DNA of 64,000 bases from Gemmatimonas phototrophica (GCF_000695095.2 NZ_CP011454.1:4402001-4466000), one strand, 5' to 3'. Shown: positions 26,032 to 34,921, numbered from the stretch's first letter. Notes: generated from the letters alone by a model not told the origin. A program made the numbers and translations.

Positions 26032-27393
26032 CTACCTCCTCTCGTTTCTCGCCACCACCGCCACCGTCACCGCCCCCGCCACCCCGAGCGCGGCCAGCGT
26101 GAGAAACGCCGCGGCCGAGCTTCCAGTCGCGGTGCGAACGCGCCCAATGAGATCCGGCCCAAAGTGGCCGCCAAGGTTCCCAATGCTGTTGATCCACGCA
26201 ATGCCGGCAGCGGCGGCCGTACCACGCAGATAATTCGTGGGAATGGCCCAGAACGTACTCATGCTGGAGAGTACCCCTGCGGCTACCAGCGAGAGCGCGA
26301 CCAGCGAGGGCACCACCTGGGTGCCCGTCACGGCAAGCAAGCCGAGCCCCACTGTCGTGACGACCATTCCGCCGGTGACATGCCAGCGACGTTCGCCGGT
26401 GCGATCGGAGTGTCCCCCCCACAGCAGCATGGTCACCCCGGCCACTCCCCACGGAATCATGGAGAGCAGGCCGATCTGCAGATACGCGGTGCGGTCGAGC
26501 CCGAGCTCCTGGATGATGGTGGGCATCCAGAAGTTCACGCCGTAGAGGGCGACCGCCATGGTGAAGTACACAAAGGCCAACGCCCACACGGTGCCGTTGA
26601 GCAGCGCCGCGCGCGCGGTGCGTGGTGCAGTACCACCGTGCACCGCCGCCTCACGCTCCCCCTGCAGATCCGCCAGCACCTGCGCACGATCGCTCTCGGA
26701 AAGCCAACGGGCCTGCGCCGGTCCATCGGGGAGAAAGAGCAACACCAGCACCCCCATGACCAGCGACGGCGCGCTCTCCAGCAGAAACAGCCAGCGCCAT
26801 CCGCTCCATCCGCCACTGCCATTGAACGTGTCCATGATCCATCCGGACAGCGGGGCGCCCAACACATTGGCGACCGCCACCGCCGTCATGAACTTGGCAA
26901 AGGCGCGAGCGCGTCGCGTGGAGGGGAACCAGTAGGTGAGATACAGGACGATGCCGGGAAAGAATCCGGCTTCCGCCATCCCCAGCAGCAGACGCAGCGC
27001 ATAGAAGCTGAACTCGGTGCGCTCGAGCCCGAACCACCCCGGTAACGGCCCCACGGGGAGCACATCCACAAACGCAAAGGCCGCCGAGACCAGCGCCCAC
27101 GTGATCATGATCCGCGCAATCCAGCGCCGCGCACCCACCCGTTCGAGCAGCAGGTTGCTGGGCACTTCAAACAGGAAGTAGCCCACGAAAAAAATGCCGG
27201 CCCCAAAGCCGTACGTGGCATCGGACCAACGCAGCTCCGTCACCATCTGCAGTTTGGCGAACCCCACGTTCACGCGGTCGAGATACGCCACGATGTAGCA
27301 CACGAAGAGCAGCGGCAGCAGACGCCACGCAATACGGGCGTAGGCCGCGTCCGTCGAGGGGCTGGAGTGGTGAGGCAACGCCGGTGATGTCAT
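26032..27393 (-). CDS. MFS transporter, anion:cation symporter (ACS/phthalate permease-like) family
   Basis: 453 residues with about twelve hydrophobic helices. The first has LLPLLFVCYIVAYLDRVNVGFAK, the hallmark start of the ACS family, followed by EVPSNLLLERVGARRWIARIM between helices 2 and 3 and GMAEAGFFPGIVLYLTYWFP in helix 4/5. The second half has YLQIGLLSMIPWG and GHSDRTGERR, a second loop motif. ACS members import organic anions such as sugar acids, phthalate or peptides. It lies next to the amino acid catabolic genes, so uptake of a related acid is plausible but unproved. ATG at 27393; it diverges from the rhomboid gene with 74 bp between. Confidence 0.5.
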   Translation of the reverse strand: MTSPALPHHSSPSTDAAYARIAWRLLPLLFVCYIVAYLDRVNVGFAKLQMVTELRWSDATYGFGAGIFFVGYFLFEVPSNLLLERVGARRWIARIMITWALVSAAFAFVDVLPVGPLPGWFGLERTEFSFYALRLLLGMAEAGFFPGIVLYLTYWFPSTRRARAFAKFMTAVAVANVLGAPLSGWIMDTFNGSGGWSGWRWLFLLESAPSLVMGVLVLLFLPDGPAQARWLSESDRAQVLADLQGEREAAVHGGTAPRTARAALLNGTVWALAFVYFTMAVALYGVNFWMPTIIQELGLDRTAYLQIGLLSMIPWGVAGVTMLLWGGHSDRTGERRWHVTGGMVVTTVGLGLLAVTGTQVVPSLVALSLVAAGVLSSMSTFWAIPTNYLRGTAAAAGIAWINSIGNLGGHFGPDLIGRVRTATGSSAAAFLTLAALGVAGAVTVAVVARNERR

Positions 27394-27467
27394 GCGGCGA
27401 AGATACGCCGCGGCCACCTCGCCGGACACCCGTTTCGCGAACTGGCCCCACCTGCCAACTTGCAGTC

Positions 27468-28052
27468 ATGCCGCGCTCCTCCGTGACCAAAACCACCAAA
27501 GCCCTCACGCAATCATTGCGGACCCAGGCCACCACGCTGGGCACCACACTGGGCGCGTTCTGGCTCACCTTCGTGGTCAACAGCGCCCTCGGCGGCGCGC
27601 TCACGTCGTTCGGCATCATTCCGCGCTCCATCACGGGATTGCGCGGCATCGTGTTTGCGCCGTTTCTGCACGGCAATCTCAATCATCTCATTGCCAACAC
27701 CATTCCGTTTGTGGCGTTGGGATGGATGGTCATGCTGCGCGACGCGCGTCACTTTCTGCCGGTCACGCTCTTCTCCATGCTCGGCGCCGGCCTCATGGCC
27801 TGGACATTCGGTGCACCGGGATCCGTGCACATTGGCGCCAGCGGCGTGGTCTTCGGGTATCTCGGGTTCCTGCTGCTCGCCGGCGTGTACACCCGCAGCT
27901 TCGGGAGCATTCTGCTCAGTCTGGTCACCGCCGGCGTCTGGGGCGGCCTCGTGCTCGGCATCGCCCCCGGTCAGGTGGGGATCAGCTGGCAGGCCCACCT
28001 AGGTGGGTTCATCGGGGGCATTCTGGCGGCGCGGTTTTTCCGCAAGCGGTAG
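27468..28052 (+). CDS. rhomboid family intramembrane serine protease
   Basis: 194 residues with six hydrophobic helices. The rhomboid active-site pattern is complete: HGNLNHLIANTIPF (68-81), the nucleophile S125 in HIGASGVVFGY, and H177 in WQAHLGGFIGG. The enzyme cuts other membrane proteins inside or near the bilayer. The length is that of a minimal bacterial rhomboid without an extra cytoplasmic domain. The ATG at 27468 gives a short basic N terminus; starts further upstream would run over the MFS start. The substrate is unknown. Confidence 0.5.
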   Translation: MPRSSVTKTTKALTQSLRTQATTLGTTLGAFWLTFVVNSALGGALTSFGIIPRSITGLRGIVFAPFLHGNLNHLIANTIPFVALGWMVMLRDARHFLPVTLFSMLGAGLMAWTFGAPGSVHIGASGVVFGYLGFLLLAGVYTRSFGSILLSLVTAGVWGGLVLGIAPGQVGISWQAHLGGFIGGILAARFFRKR

Positions 28053-28073
28053 GACTGCCGGAAGAACTCACCA

Positions 28074-28143
28074 CTCACAACTCCAACTCAACACCCGAAA
28101 CCGATCAGTTCCGGGTTCTGAGTGAGAGTTTCGGGGTTGTGAG
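28074..28143. terminator. hairpin between convergent rhomboid and HDOD genes
   Basis: CTCACAAC (28074-28081) pairs with GTTGTGAG (28136-28143). An inner stem pairs ACCCGAAAC (28093-28101) with GTTCCGGGT (28108-28116) with one mismatch; the strand between has unequal arms. It lies in the 100-bp gap between convergent stops. A transcription stop is likely but the T-run is weak. Confidence 0.5.
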
Positions 28144-28152
28144 CTTTTCCGT

Positions 28153-29655
28153 TTACCCGTGCCGCCGCCGCCCAATCGCGTCCACCACCAAGTCGGCAAT
28201 CGACTTGGTAAAACGCACGGTGGCCCGGTCGGGCACGGCCCCACTCAGCCGGTCGCAGTAGAGGCAGCCGACAACCTTGCCCAGCACGATGAGCGGAAAC
28301 ACGCCGAACTGCGGAATGCCCATCTGCTGCGTCCAGCGCAACTCGGCGGTGGTGAAGCTGCGGTCGGCCGGCAGATACGCCGCTTGCCGTTGCTGGGTAA
28401 TGGCGACAATCGGACCACCACGCACACTCACGGGAAACTCGAACTGCGGGATGAGCGCTTCCACGCCCTCCCCCAGTCCGGTACGCGCCACCAGCGATTG
28501 ACGATCGGCGGTGAGAAAGCAGGCCAGCACGCGCTCGTATGGCCCACCACGCACGATCGCTTCCAGTGACTGCAGCAGCACTGCGCCAATGGAAGCGCCC
28601 GACGTCGGATCCACGATCTCTTCCAGTTCGGCCCGCAGCCGCGCCCGTAACGTCATCTCGGTGGGCGCCTGATGTGCCGACTCGGCCTCCGTTTCCTGCG
28701 CCGTCACGCTGTCGCCCAATGCAGAACGCGCGGCGGTCGCCAACTGTCGAAAGCGCAGGCGATCAGTGGCGATGGCAGGATTGACGAACAGCTCTCGCGT
28801 TTCCTCGAGCGCGTCCGTCACCACGCCGCCCACCTGATCGCGTGTCAGCTTCACCTTGGCGCCATGCTGCGCCAGCAGCGTATCGACCGCGGCGTTGATC
28901 TCGGCGGGTGTGGCGTCGAGTTTGTACAGCGCTTGCGTGAGATCATGACTGAAGGCCGTTACCGCTGCCACCTGTGACGCCGACGCGGCAGCACGCGCGC
29001 GCATTCCTTGCACCACCGCATCGGGGAGCCCCCAATGACGAGCCACTTCGGCGCCCAGATCGGTGTAGGGAAAGCCGAGCACCATTTTCACGGCCGCCGT
29101 CTCGCTGCGGCCGTCATCCTTCATGAGCGAACGAATACGGCGGTAGTCGTCGGGAAAGTGTCCGGCGATGAGCACTTCGCCGAGGTTGCGGAACATGCCG
29201 CACAGGTGTGCCTCTTCCGGGTCCTGCAACTGCAATCGCGTGGCCGTGGCGCGCGCGTGATTGGCGGTGAGCAACGACAGCAGCATGAGCTCTTTGAGCT
29301 CCGGCGATTTGCGCGAGTAGTTCTCGAACAGCAGCAAGCTGCCTGCCAGCTGCCGTACGGTGCGGGCGCCCAGCATCATCATGGCGTGGGTGGCGCTCTG
29401 GATGGGGCGCGCCCCGCGACGGTAGTGCACACTGTTGGCGGTCTTCACCACGCTCAACGTGAGACTGTATTCGCGCAGTACCACGTTGGCCAACCGCTGC
29501 AGCGAATTGGCATCATCATCGAGCGCGGACAGCGTGTCGATGATCTGCTTGGAGAGCGCAGGAAACTCCGCCCCTTCCAGGATGCGCGTGAGGCGCGCCC
29601 GGACGGGGGGGACATCGGCTGCGGTCGCCGCTGGCGAGAGGTCGGTGGGAGCCAT
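28153..29655 (-). CDS. HDOD domain signalling protein with C-terminal GAF-like region (copy A)
   Basis: 500 residues. The N-terminal HDOD domain (about 20-220) is clear: ILEGAEFPALSKQIIDTLSAL, LQRLANVVLREYSLTLSVVKTANS, RPIQSATHAMMMLGARTVRQLA and GMFRNLGEVLIAGHFPDDY. HDOD is related to HD phosphohydrolases but usually lacks the metal ligands, so it probably acts by protein contact. The C-terminal part (about 340-500) looks GAF-like: GASIGAVLLQSLEAIVRGGPYERVL, RTGLGEGVEALIP, MGIPQFGVFPLIVLGKVVGCLYCD. It is a close paralogue of the protein at 32753-34303. ATG at 29655 begins MAPTDLS; earlier starts would cross into the divergent ridA region. It belongs to a signalling island with two histidine kinases. 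Confidence 0.5.
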   Translation of the reverse strand: MAPTDLSPAATAADVPPVRARLTRILEGAEFPALSKQIIDTLSALDDDANSLQRLANVVLREYSLTLSVVKTANSVHYRRGARPIQSATHAMMMLGARTVRQLAGSLLLFENYSRKSPELKELMLLSLLTANHARATATRLQLQDPEEAHLCGMFRNLGEVLIAGHFPDDYRRIRSLMKDDGRSETAAVKMVLGFPYTDLGAEVARHWGLPDAVVQGMRARAAASASQVAAVTAFSHDLTQALYKLDATPAEINAAVDTLLAQHGAKVKLTRDQVGGVVTDALEETRELFVNPAIATDRLRFRQLATAARSALGDSVTAQETEAESAHQAPTEMTLRARLRAELEEIVDPTSGASIGAVLLQSLEAIVRGGPYERVLACFLTADRQSLVARTGLGEGVEALIPQFEFPVSVRGGPIVAITQQRQAAYLPADRSFTTAELRWTQQMGIPQFGVFPLIVLGKVVGCLYCDRLSGAVPDRATVRFTKSIADLVVDAIGRRRHG

Positions 29656-29746
29656 CTCTGTGAATATCGGCCGCCCCCGGCGGTATCTTACCGGGGCGCT
29701 GCGCATTTTGGGGCGCCACCACCCTGCCACTCCCACCACACCACAC

Positions 29747-30130
29747 ATGCCGCGTTCCACTGCTGCCAGCCCCAACGCCCCCAAGGCCATCGGTCCGTAT
29801 TCACAGGCCACCTGGGCCGGCGATCTACTCTACTGCTCGGGGCAGACCCCCATTGACCCTGCCGTTGGTCAGTTGATTGATGGCGACGTGGAAGCGCAGA
29901 CGCACCGCTGCTTCGACAACCTGCAGGCGGTGGTGGAAGCCGCCGGGCTGACCATGGACGATGTCATCAAGTGCAACGTGTATCTCACCGACATGGCCAA
30001 TTTTCAGGCAATGAACCGGGCCTACGGGACGCGCTTCAGCGAGCCGTATCCGTCGCGGACCACGGTGGCGGTGGCCGGACTGCCGCTCAACGCCGCAGTG
30101 GAAATTGAACTCATCGCCAAGCGGTCCTGA
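29747..30130 (+). CDS. ridA: RidA/YjgF family enamine/imine deaminase
   Basis: 127 residues, full length for the family. Motifs are AIGPYSQAT (14-22), LYCSGQTPID (28-37), DDVIKCNVYLTDM (71-83), and YPSRTTVAVAGLP with R104, the substrate-carboxylate Arg, ahead of VEIELIA with E119. RidA removes reactive 2-aminoacrylate formed by PLP enzymes, releasing pyruvate and ammonia. It is cytoplasmic, usually a trimer. ATG at 29747. It is transcribed alone, divergent from the HDOD gene and followed by a hairpin at 30140-30177. Confidence 0.5.
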   Translation: MPRSTAASPNAPKAIGPYSQATWAGDLLYCSGQTPIDPAVGQLIDGDVEAQTHRCFDNLQAVVEAAGLTMDDVIKCNVYLTDMANFQAMNRAYGTRFSEPYPSRTTVAVAGLPLNAAVEIELIAKRS

Positions 30131-30139
30131 GCGATTGGC

Positions 30140-30177
30140 GACGGCCGGCGCACGCTGTTGGTGCGCCCGGCCGCGTC
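30140..30177. terminator. GC-rich hairpin between convergent ridA and histidine kinase genes
   Basis: GACGGCCGGCGCAC (30140-30153) pairs with GTGCGCCCGGCCGCGTC (30161-30177) with small bulges and a 7-nt loop. It fills most of the 50-bp gap between the two stops; no long T-run follows. Confidence 0.5.
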
Positions 30178-30180
30178 CAG

Positions 30181-31785
30181 TCAGGGAACACGGGGCGAAG
30201 GATCAACGCTCAACAGCGTTCGTACCGCCGTCAGCAGGCCAGACACGGAAAAAGGCTTGTCCAGAAATCCATCGAGCGGCTCGGCCTTCTCCACCAGATT
30301 GTCCTCGTCGGCGTAGCCGCTCATGTAGAGCACGCGCAGGTCGGGGCGCAGCACCCGGGCCGCGTCGGCCAGTGTGCGACCGCCAAAGTCGGCCATCACG
30401 ACATCGCTCAACAGCAGGTCAATGGGCCCCTCGTGCAGTTCCACCACCGCCAAGGCGTCGGTGCCGCACATCGCTTCCAACACCGTGTACCCGGCATTTT
30501 TGAGAATGCGGGTTACTAACTGACGGACCCCCGTTTCGTCTTCCGCGACCAGGATCACTTCTGTGTTGTGTGTGGCACTCAGTCGTGAGACTACGGCTGG
30601 CTGGGACACTCTCGGCTCGGGCTGATCCACCACGGGCCACAGGATTTGAAAAGTAGAGCCGTGGCCCAGCTCGCTCTCCACGAGGATTTGTCCGGCCCCC
30701 TGCTTCACGATGCCATACACGGTGGACAGCCCCAACCCGGTGCCTTGGTCGGGGAGTTTTGTGGTGAAGAAGGGCTCGAAGATCCGCGCCTGGATCTCGT
30801 CGCTCATCCCTACCCCCGTGTCCGTGACCCGCAGCTCCAACCGCTGGCCTTCTGCATGCTCGACATTGCAGGTGCCGATCGTGAGCACTCCACCGTGCGG
30901 CATGGCATCCCGGGCGTTCACCGCGAGATTGAGCAACACCTGACGCAGCTGCCCCACGTCGGCCCGAATCCAGGGGTGGGCGGCCCGCAGGTCCACCGAG
31001 AGGTGCACCTGCTCTGACAGCAGCCGCTGCAGCATGTTCACGGTCTCACCGATCACCCCGTGCACATCCAGCGGTGCGAGCTCAATGGGGGCGCGCCGGC
31101 TGAACGAGAGCAATTGGCGCGTGAGTCCGGCGGCGCGTTCCGCCGCATCGCGTATGGCCTGCACCGTGTGGCGGCGCTCATCCGTGGCGTCGAACGTGTC
31201 ATGCAGACAGTCGGCGAACCCGCCAATGATGGTGATGAGGTTGTTGAAATCGTGTGCCACCCCACCCGCCAACCGGCCGATCGCTTCCATTTTCTGGGCG
31301 TGCCGCAGCTCGTCTTCCGCCTTCCGCTGCGCCGTGATGTCGAGACCGTAGCCCAGCACATGCTGGACGTTCCCGTTGGCGTCGCAGACCGGGGACACCA
31401 TCCGGCGATAATGTAGGGAAGTCCCGTCGTGAGAACGCAGGGTTTCCTCAAAGGTCAGTGACTCGCCCGACTCGGCAACCTGGCGAATCGTCTGGAGTCG
31501 CTGGCTGGCCACCTCCGGGGGAAAGCCCCGACTTTGTGCATACTCCACGTCGGTCTTCCCCACAATCCATTCGCGCACCGCGGGATTGGCAATGGCGCTG
31601 GGGGTGACATACTCGTAGTGGCCTTCGGGGGAAAATACCGCCAGCTGCGCCGGCATGGCTTCCAGGATGCGCCGAAAAAACGCCTGTACCACCACCAGAT
31701 CATCCGCCCTCAGGGGCGGCGGTTCCGTTGGAGCTGCTGCACCTGAAGGAGGAGTGGACGCGGAAGACTGCGGGGTTTTCGTCAT
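30181..31785 (-). CDS. PAS-domain hybrid histidine kinase with C-terminal receiver
   Basis: About 534 residues, with no membrane segment, so a cytoplasmic sensor. A PAS domain (34-152) runs from FFRRILEAMPAQLAVFSPEG to HVLGYGLDIT. The phosphoacceptor helix has GGVAHDFNN with H178, the ATPase domain has N290 (AVNARDAM), DTGVGMSD and GTGLGLSTVYG. A receiver (about 409-530) has acidic EDE near 415-417 and phospho-Asp 461 in SDVVMADFGG. This architecture often feeds a separate phosphotransfer or response protein; none is obvious nearby except the HDOD proteins. ATG at 31785 begins MTKTPQS. The upstream gap is unusually AT-rich and contains an 8-bp inverted repeat. Confidence 0.5.
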   Translation of the reverse strand: MTKTPQSSASTPPSGAAAPTEPPPLRADDLVVVQAFFRRILEAMPAQLAVFSPEGHYEYVTPSAIANPAVREWIVGKTDVEYAQSRGFPPEVASQRLQTIRQVAESGESLTFEETLRSHDGTSLHYRRMVSPVCDANGNVQHVLGYGLDITAQRKAEDELRHAQKMEAIGRLAGGVAHDFNNLITIIGGFADCLHDTFDATDERRHTVQAIRDAAERAAGLTRQLLSFSRRAPIELAPLDVHGVIGETVNMLQRLLSEQVHLSVDLRAAHPWIRADVGQLRQVLLNLAVNARDAMPHGGVLTIGTCNVEHAEGQRLELRVTDTGVGMSDEIQARIFEPFFTTKLPDQGTGLGLSTVYGIVKQGAGQILVESELGHGSTFQILWPVVDQPEPRVSQPAVVSRLSATHNTEVILVAEDETGVRQLVTRILKNAGYTVLEAMCGTDALAVVELHEGPIDLLLSDVVMADFGGRTLADAARVLRPDLRVLYMSGYADEDNLVEKAEPLDGFLDKPFSVSGLLTAVRTLLSVDPSPRVP

Positions 31786-31871
31786 GGCATCGTCGCCAAA
31801 GAATGAATCAACATGCAGGAGGTTACGGCAGAGCCTGCCGTGCGTCCAGCGATTCCACAATGAAATTCAGT

Positions 31872-31893
31872 TTTCACATTCTCGTATGTGAAA
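31872..31893. promoter_or_regulatory. possible operator: TTTCACAT-N6-ATGTGAAA
   Basis: A perfect 8-bp inverted repeat with a 6-nt spacer, in an AT-rich stretch (about 31840-31920) between the two histidine kinase genes and 87 bp upstream of the PAS kinase start. Its form suits a dimeric regulator; a weak terminator for the upstream short kinase is the alternative. Confidence 0.5.
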
Positions 31894-31919
31894 TACGTAA
31901 ATTATTGCCAATCCACGTG

Positions 31920-32657
31920 TTATTGGATTCCATCGGCGTGGGAAGCCTGACGCGCGAGCGGAAGCCACACGCGAAAGGTGCTCCCGTGGCCAATGGCTGA
32001 CTCAACGGAAATGTGCCCGCCGGCGGCGGCGACCCGGTCGTACACAATCGATAATCCGAGCCCGGACCCCTTCCCCACATCCTTTGTGGTATAAAACGGT
32101 TCGAAGAGCCGCCGTTGCGTTTCTTCGTTCATGCCGGTGCCGGTGTCACCGACGTGCAGCTCCACCCACGCCGGCGAATCTTCAGCGGTATCCCGATGCG
32201 AGTACCGTGTGGCAATGCGCATCTTTCCCCCCGTCGGCATCGCGTCCTGGGCATTGATGATCAGGTTGAACAGCACCTGATCCACCTGCGACGCACTGAG
32301 GGAGACCTCGATCTGTTCCGATTCCAGCGTCAGCTCCACTGCGACATCCGAACGCATGAGACGCTGAGCCAATTGCAGGGTCCGCCTGATGCATTGATGC
32401 AGATCCGCTGAGCGCTGGGTGGCGGTATGGTCCCGGCGCCCCGATGCCAGCAACGACGCACTCAGCGACCGGGCCCTCCCGGTCGCTTCCAGAATCCCGG
32501 CCAGCATGGCCAGGTTCTCCGGGTGCTCGGTGGTCTGCTCCAATTCGGTTACATAGCTCTCAATGACCGTAATGAGATTATTGAAATCGTGCGCCACACT
32601 GCTGGTGGCGAGTGTGGAAGAGGACGACCCCGGCTCGACGGCAGGCTCTTCTGACAT
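31920..32657 (-). CDS. short histidine kinase without sensor domain
   Basis: 245 residues made of only a phosphoacceptor helix and an ATPase domain. H23 lies in SVAHDFNNLITVI near the N terminus. The ATPase domain has the N box NLIINAQDAMPTGGK, DTGTGMNEE, FEPFYTTKDVGKGSGLGLS and a final GHGSTFRVWLPLA. There is no membrane segment, PAS or receiver. Such minimal kinases depend on another protein for input, and the neighbouring PAS hybrid kinase or the HDOD proteins are candidates (inference). The ATG at 32657 follows GGGAAG. Both flanking gaps are AT-rich compared with the surroundings, which may mark a separate promoter or an insertion. Confidence 0.5.
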   Translation of the reverse strand: MSEEPAVEPGSSSSTLATSSVAHDFNNLITVIESYVTELEQTTEHPENLAMLAGILEATGRARSLSASLLASGRRDHTATQRSADLHQCIRRTLQLAQRLMRSDVAVELTLESEQIEVSLSASQVDQVLFNLIINAQDAMPTGGKMRIATRYSHRDTAEDSPAWVELHVGDTGTGMNEETQRRLFEPFYTTKDVGKGSGLGLSIVYDRVAAAGGHISVESAIGHGSTFRVWLPLARQASHADGIQ

Positions 32658-32752
32658 TCACTTCCCGGTGAGGATGTGATTCACTTCATGTAATAGTTCG
32701 CAGCGGCATTGTGATTAGCAACCGAACTTAACTATACGAGACAGTATCAGTT
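32658..32752 (-). promoter_or_regulatory. AT-rich promoter region of the short histidine kinase
   Basis: A 95-bp gap clearly richer in A/T than the rest of the window, with candidate -10 elements on the minus strand (TATAGT near 32733). I could not fit a convincing -35, so the exact promoter is not assigned. Confidence 0.5.
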
Positions 32753-34303
32753 TTATGACGACCGGCGCGCGGTAATGGCGTCCACCACCAGATCCGCCAC
32801 CGACTTCACGTAGCGCACCGTGGCCCGATCGGGGGAGGTGACCGGACCCGTTCGGTCACAGTAGATGGCGCCGAGCAATTTTCCGTGAACAACCAGCGGA
32901 AAGACGCCGAATTGCGAGACCCCGTGTTGTTGCGCCCACCGCAGCTCCTGCGGCAACGGGACCCGGTCGGTGGGGACGTAGATCGGTTGGCGCAGCTGGG
33001 TCAGCGCGACCACAGGCCCACCACGCGATGACACGGGGAAAACGAAACGAGGCAGCAGCGCATCAATCCCCTCCCCCAACCCGGTGCGCGCCACGAGTTG
33101 CTGACGGTCGGCCGTGAAAAAGCACACCAGCACCCGATCAAATGGCCCTCCCCGCACAACGGCCTCGAGGGCGTGCAACAGAAACGCCCCAATGGTCGCC
33201 CCGTGCTGGGGCACCACCATTTCCTGCAGCTCCTGGCGCAATCGTGCCCGCAAGGTGAGATCGAGCGGGGACTCCACCACCGTCACATCGTCGAGGGGGA
33301 GTTCCAGTCGCGTCCCGAAGGTCGTCCGCGCCACCTGCGCCAGATCGCTAAGCCGCAGACGTGTTTCTGCGGTGCCGGCGTGCGACAACAGTTCGCGCAT
33401 TTCCGTCAGGGCGCCCGACACTACCCGCCCCACCACAGGCGCCGTCAGGCGCATGGACGCCGGTGCGGCCGCGAGCAATGCCTCCACCACCTGCCCGGTG
33501 GCCGCGCCTTTGGCGGGAAAGTACAACGCGCTGGTCAACGCGTGGGCAAAATGGGTCGCCTGAACGGTGGGAGCCATCCCGTGGGCGGCCGCCAGCGTGT
33601 CGGCGGGCGTCCCGCCAGCGGTACGCAGCATGGTGTGCACCGTCTCGGGGAGCCCCCAGGCGCTGGCCACTTCCGCACCAAACTCGTCGTAACTGAAGCC
33701 CAACACCATGCGCAGCGCGACTTCCTCGGTGCGTCCATCCTCGGCAATGATGGAGCGGATACGGTCGTAGTCGTCCTGGAAATAGCCGGCCACCAGTACC
33801 TCTCCCAGTGACCGGAACATGCCAGCCAGGTAGGCCGCTTCCGGGTCGTCGCAGCCCAGGTGTTCGGCGGTCACGCTGGCATGGTAGGCGGTCAGCAGCG
33901 ACCGCAGCATGAGCTCGCGTAGCACGGGCGAGCGCTTGCGGAAGTGCTCAAAGAGCACCGTGGCGGCGGCCATCTGCCGCACCACCTGCGCCCCCAGCAT
34001 CATCATGGCGTGGGTGACGCTCTGGGTGGGGGCCGCCCCACGGCGGTATTGGGCACTGTTGGCCAGCCGGAGCACGCGCAACGTGAGGCCGTACTCGCGC
34101 AACACCAGATTGGCCAGTCGCTGCAGCGCGTCCTCATCACCGCTATTGGTGATGGCGTCCACCACGGACTGCGACAAGGCGGGGAAATCGGCCCCGTGCA
34201 TGATGCGCGCGTACCGTGCGCGCAAGGCAAACGCCTTGTCGGTATCGGTCCCTGCGTCAGGGGGCAGGGCCTCAGGTATCGTGGTGAGCTGGAGCAGCGA
34301 CAT
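32753..34303 (-). CDS. HDOD domain signalling protein with C-terminal GAF-like region (copy B)
   Basis: 516 residues, collinear with the HDOD protein at 28153-29655 over nearly its full length. HDOD motifs are IMHGADFPALSQSVVDAI, LQRLANLVLREYGLTLRVLRLANS, THAMMMLGAQVVRQMA and GMFRSLGEVLVAGYFQDDY. The C-terminal GAF-like region has GATIGAFLLHALEAVVRGGPFDRVL, RTGLGEGIDALLP and GVSQFGVFPLVVHGKLLGAIYCD. The two copies read as about half identical by eye, so an old duplication. The gene starts at the ATG at 34303 and lies 95 bp upstream of the short kinase on the same strand. A regulatory, non-catalytic role is likely. Confidence 0.5.
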   Translation of the reverse strand: MSLLQLTTIPEALPPDAGTDTDKAFALRARYARIMHGADFPALSQSVVDAITNSGDEDALQRLANLVLREYGLTLRVLRLANSAQYRRGAAPTQSVTHAMMMLGAQVVRQMAAATVLFEHFRKRSPVLRELMLRSLLTAYHASVTAEHLGCDDPEAAYLAGMFRSLGEVLVAGYFQDDYDRIRSIIAEDGRTEEVALRMVLGFSYDEFGAEVASAWGLPETVHTMLRTAGGTPADTLAAAHGMAPTVQATHFAHALTSALYFPAKGAATGQVVEALLAAAPASMRLTAPVVGRVVSGALTEMRELLSHAGTAETRLRLSDLAQVARTTFGTRLELPLDDVTVVESPLDLTLRARLRQELQEMVVPQHGATIGAFLLHALEAVVRGGPFDRVLVCFFTADRQQLVARTGLGEGIDALLPRFVFPVSSRGGPVVALTQLRQPIYVPTDRVPLPQELRWAQQHGVSQFGVFPLVVHGKLLGAIYCDRTGPVTSPDRATVRYVKSVADLVVDAITARRSS

Positions 34304-34447
34304 GTCGGGGAGTATCGACCGGACTGCCAGCGAAATGAGCCGGACACGCGAAGGCGGTCGGCCGCAGGGAGTGCGCGCCGACCGCCTTGGAGTAACGGGA
34401 GCTTCCGGTGAACGTCAGGTGAAGTTCACATCACCATAAAGGGTCGA

Positions 34448-34921
34448 TCAGATGCTGGCGGGAGGCGCACCGGCCTTCTTGATCCGGTACTCCTTATGTC
34501 CATCGCGCTGCTGCCCCTTCATGGCGTCGTAGATGGCGGCTGCCTCGGCGTTTTTTCCGGCCTTGAGCGCCGCACGCATCTTCTCCACGGTCACCAGAAA
34601 CTCCTTCATCCCCGCCTGGTACCCCGCGATGAACTTGGCCTGCTGCGCAGTCGGCACCTTGGCCTTCTTTTCCGGCTCGAAGGCGAGCGCCGCCTTGGCG
34701 TTGGTCTCAATGGTGGCCAGCTGCTCGAGGGTGTTGGCATTCTTGCTCGGGTCTTCGACCTGACGCCCCACCGCCTTGAAGGCCGTGTTCATGGCGCTCA
34801 TCTTCTTGCCAAGGGGCGTCTTTTCCTCGTCCTGCTGAGCGGACGCGGTGCTTGAAAGAGCAAGCGCCAAGACACACGCGGCACCAAACTGGCGGAGATG
34901 CGGAAACGTACGCAGAGACAT
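34448..34921 (-). CDS. periplasmic cytochrome b562-like protein
   Basis: 157 residues. A signal peptide ends near STASAQQ. The mature protein is all-helical in pattern: LGKKMSAMNTAFKAVGRQVED, LEQLATIETNAKAALAF, AKFIAGYQAGMKEFLVTVEKMRAALKAG, and AAAIYDAMKGQQRDGHKEYRIK. The Met of the first helix and the His of the HKEYR end match the Met/His haem ligands of cytochrome b562, and there is no CxxCH. It would be a small periplasmic electron carrier. It is divergent from the Rieske/cytochrome b genes, which supports a respiratory role. Haem binding is inferred from the pattern only; a cytochrome c'-like fold without haem is possible. Confidence 0.5.
   Translation of the reverse strand: MSLRTFPHLRQFGAACVLALALSSTASAQQDEEKTPLGKKMSAMNTAFKAVGRQVEDPSKNANTLEQLATIETNAKAALAFEPEKKAKVPTAQQAKFIAGYQAGMKEFLVTVEKMRAALKAGKNAEAAAIYDAMKGQQRDGHKEYRIKKAGAPPASI

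Noticed and set aside
31872-31893. CRP-type site
   Set aside because: The half-sites are in the opposite order (TTCACAT...ATGTGAA rather than TGTGA...TCACA), so I list it only as a possible operator.
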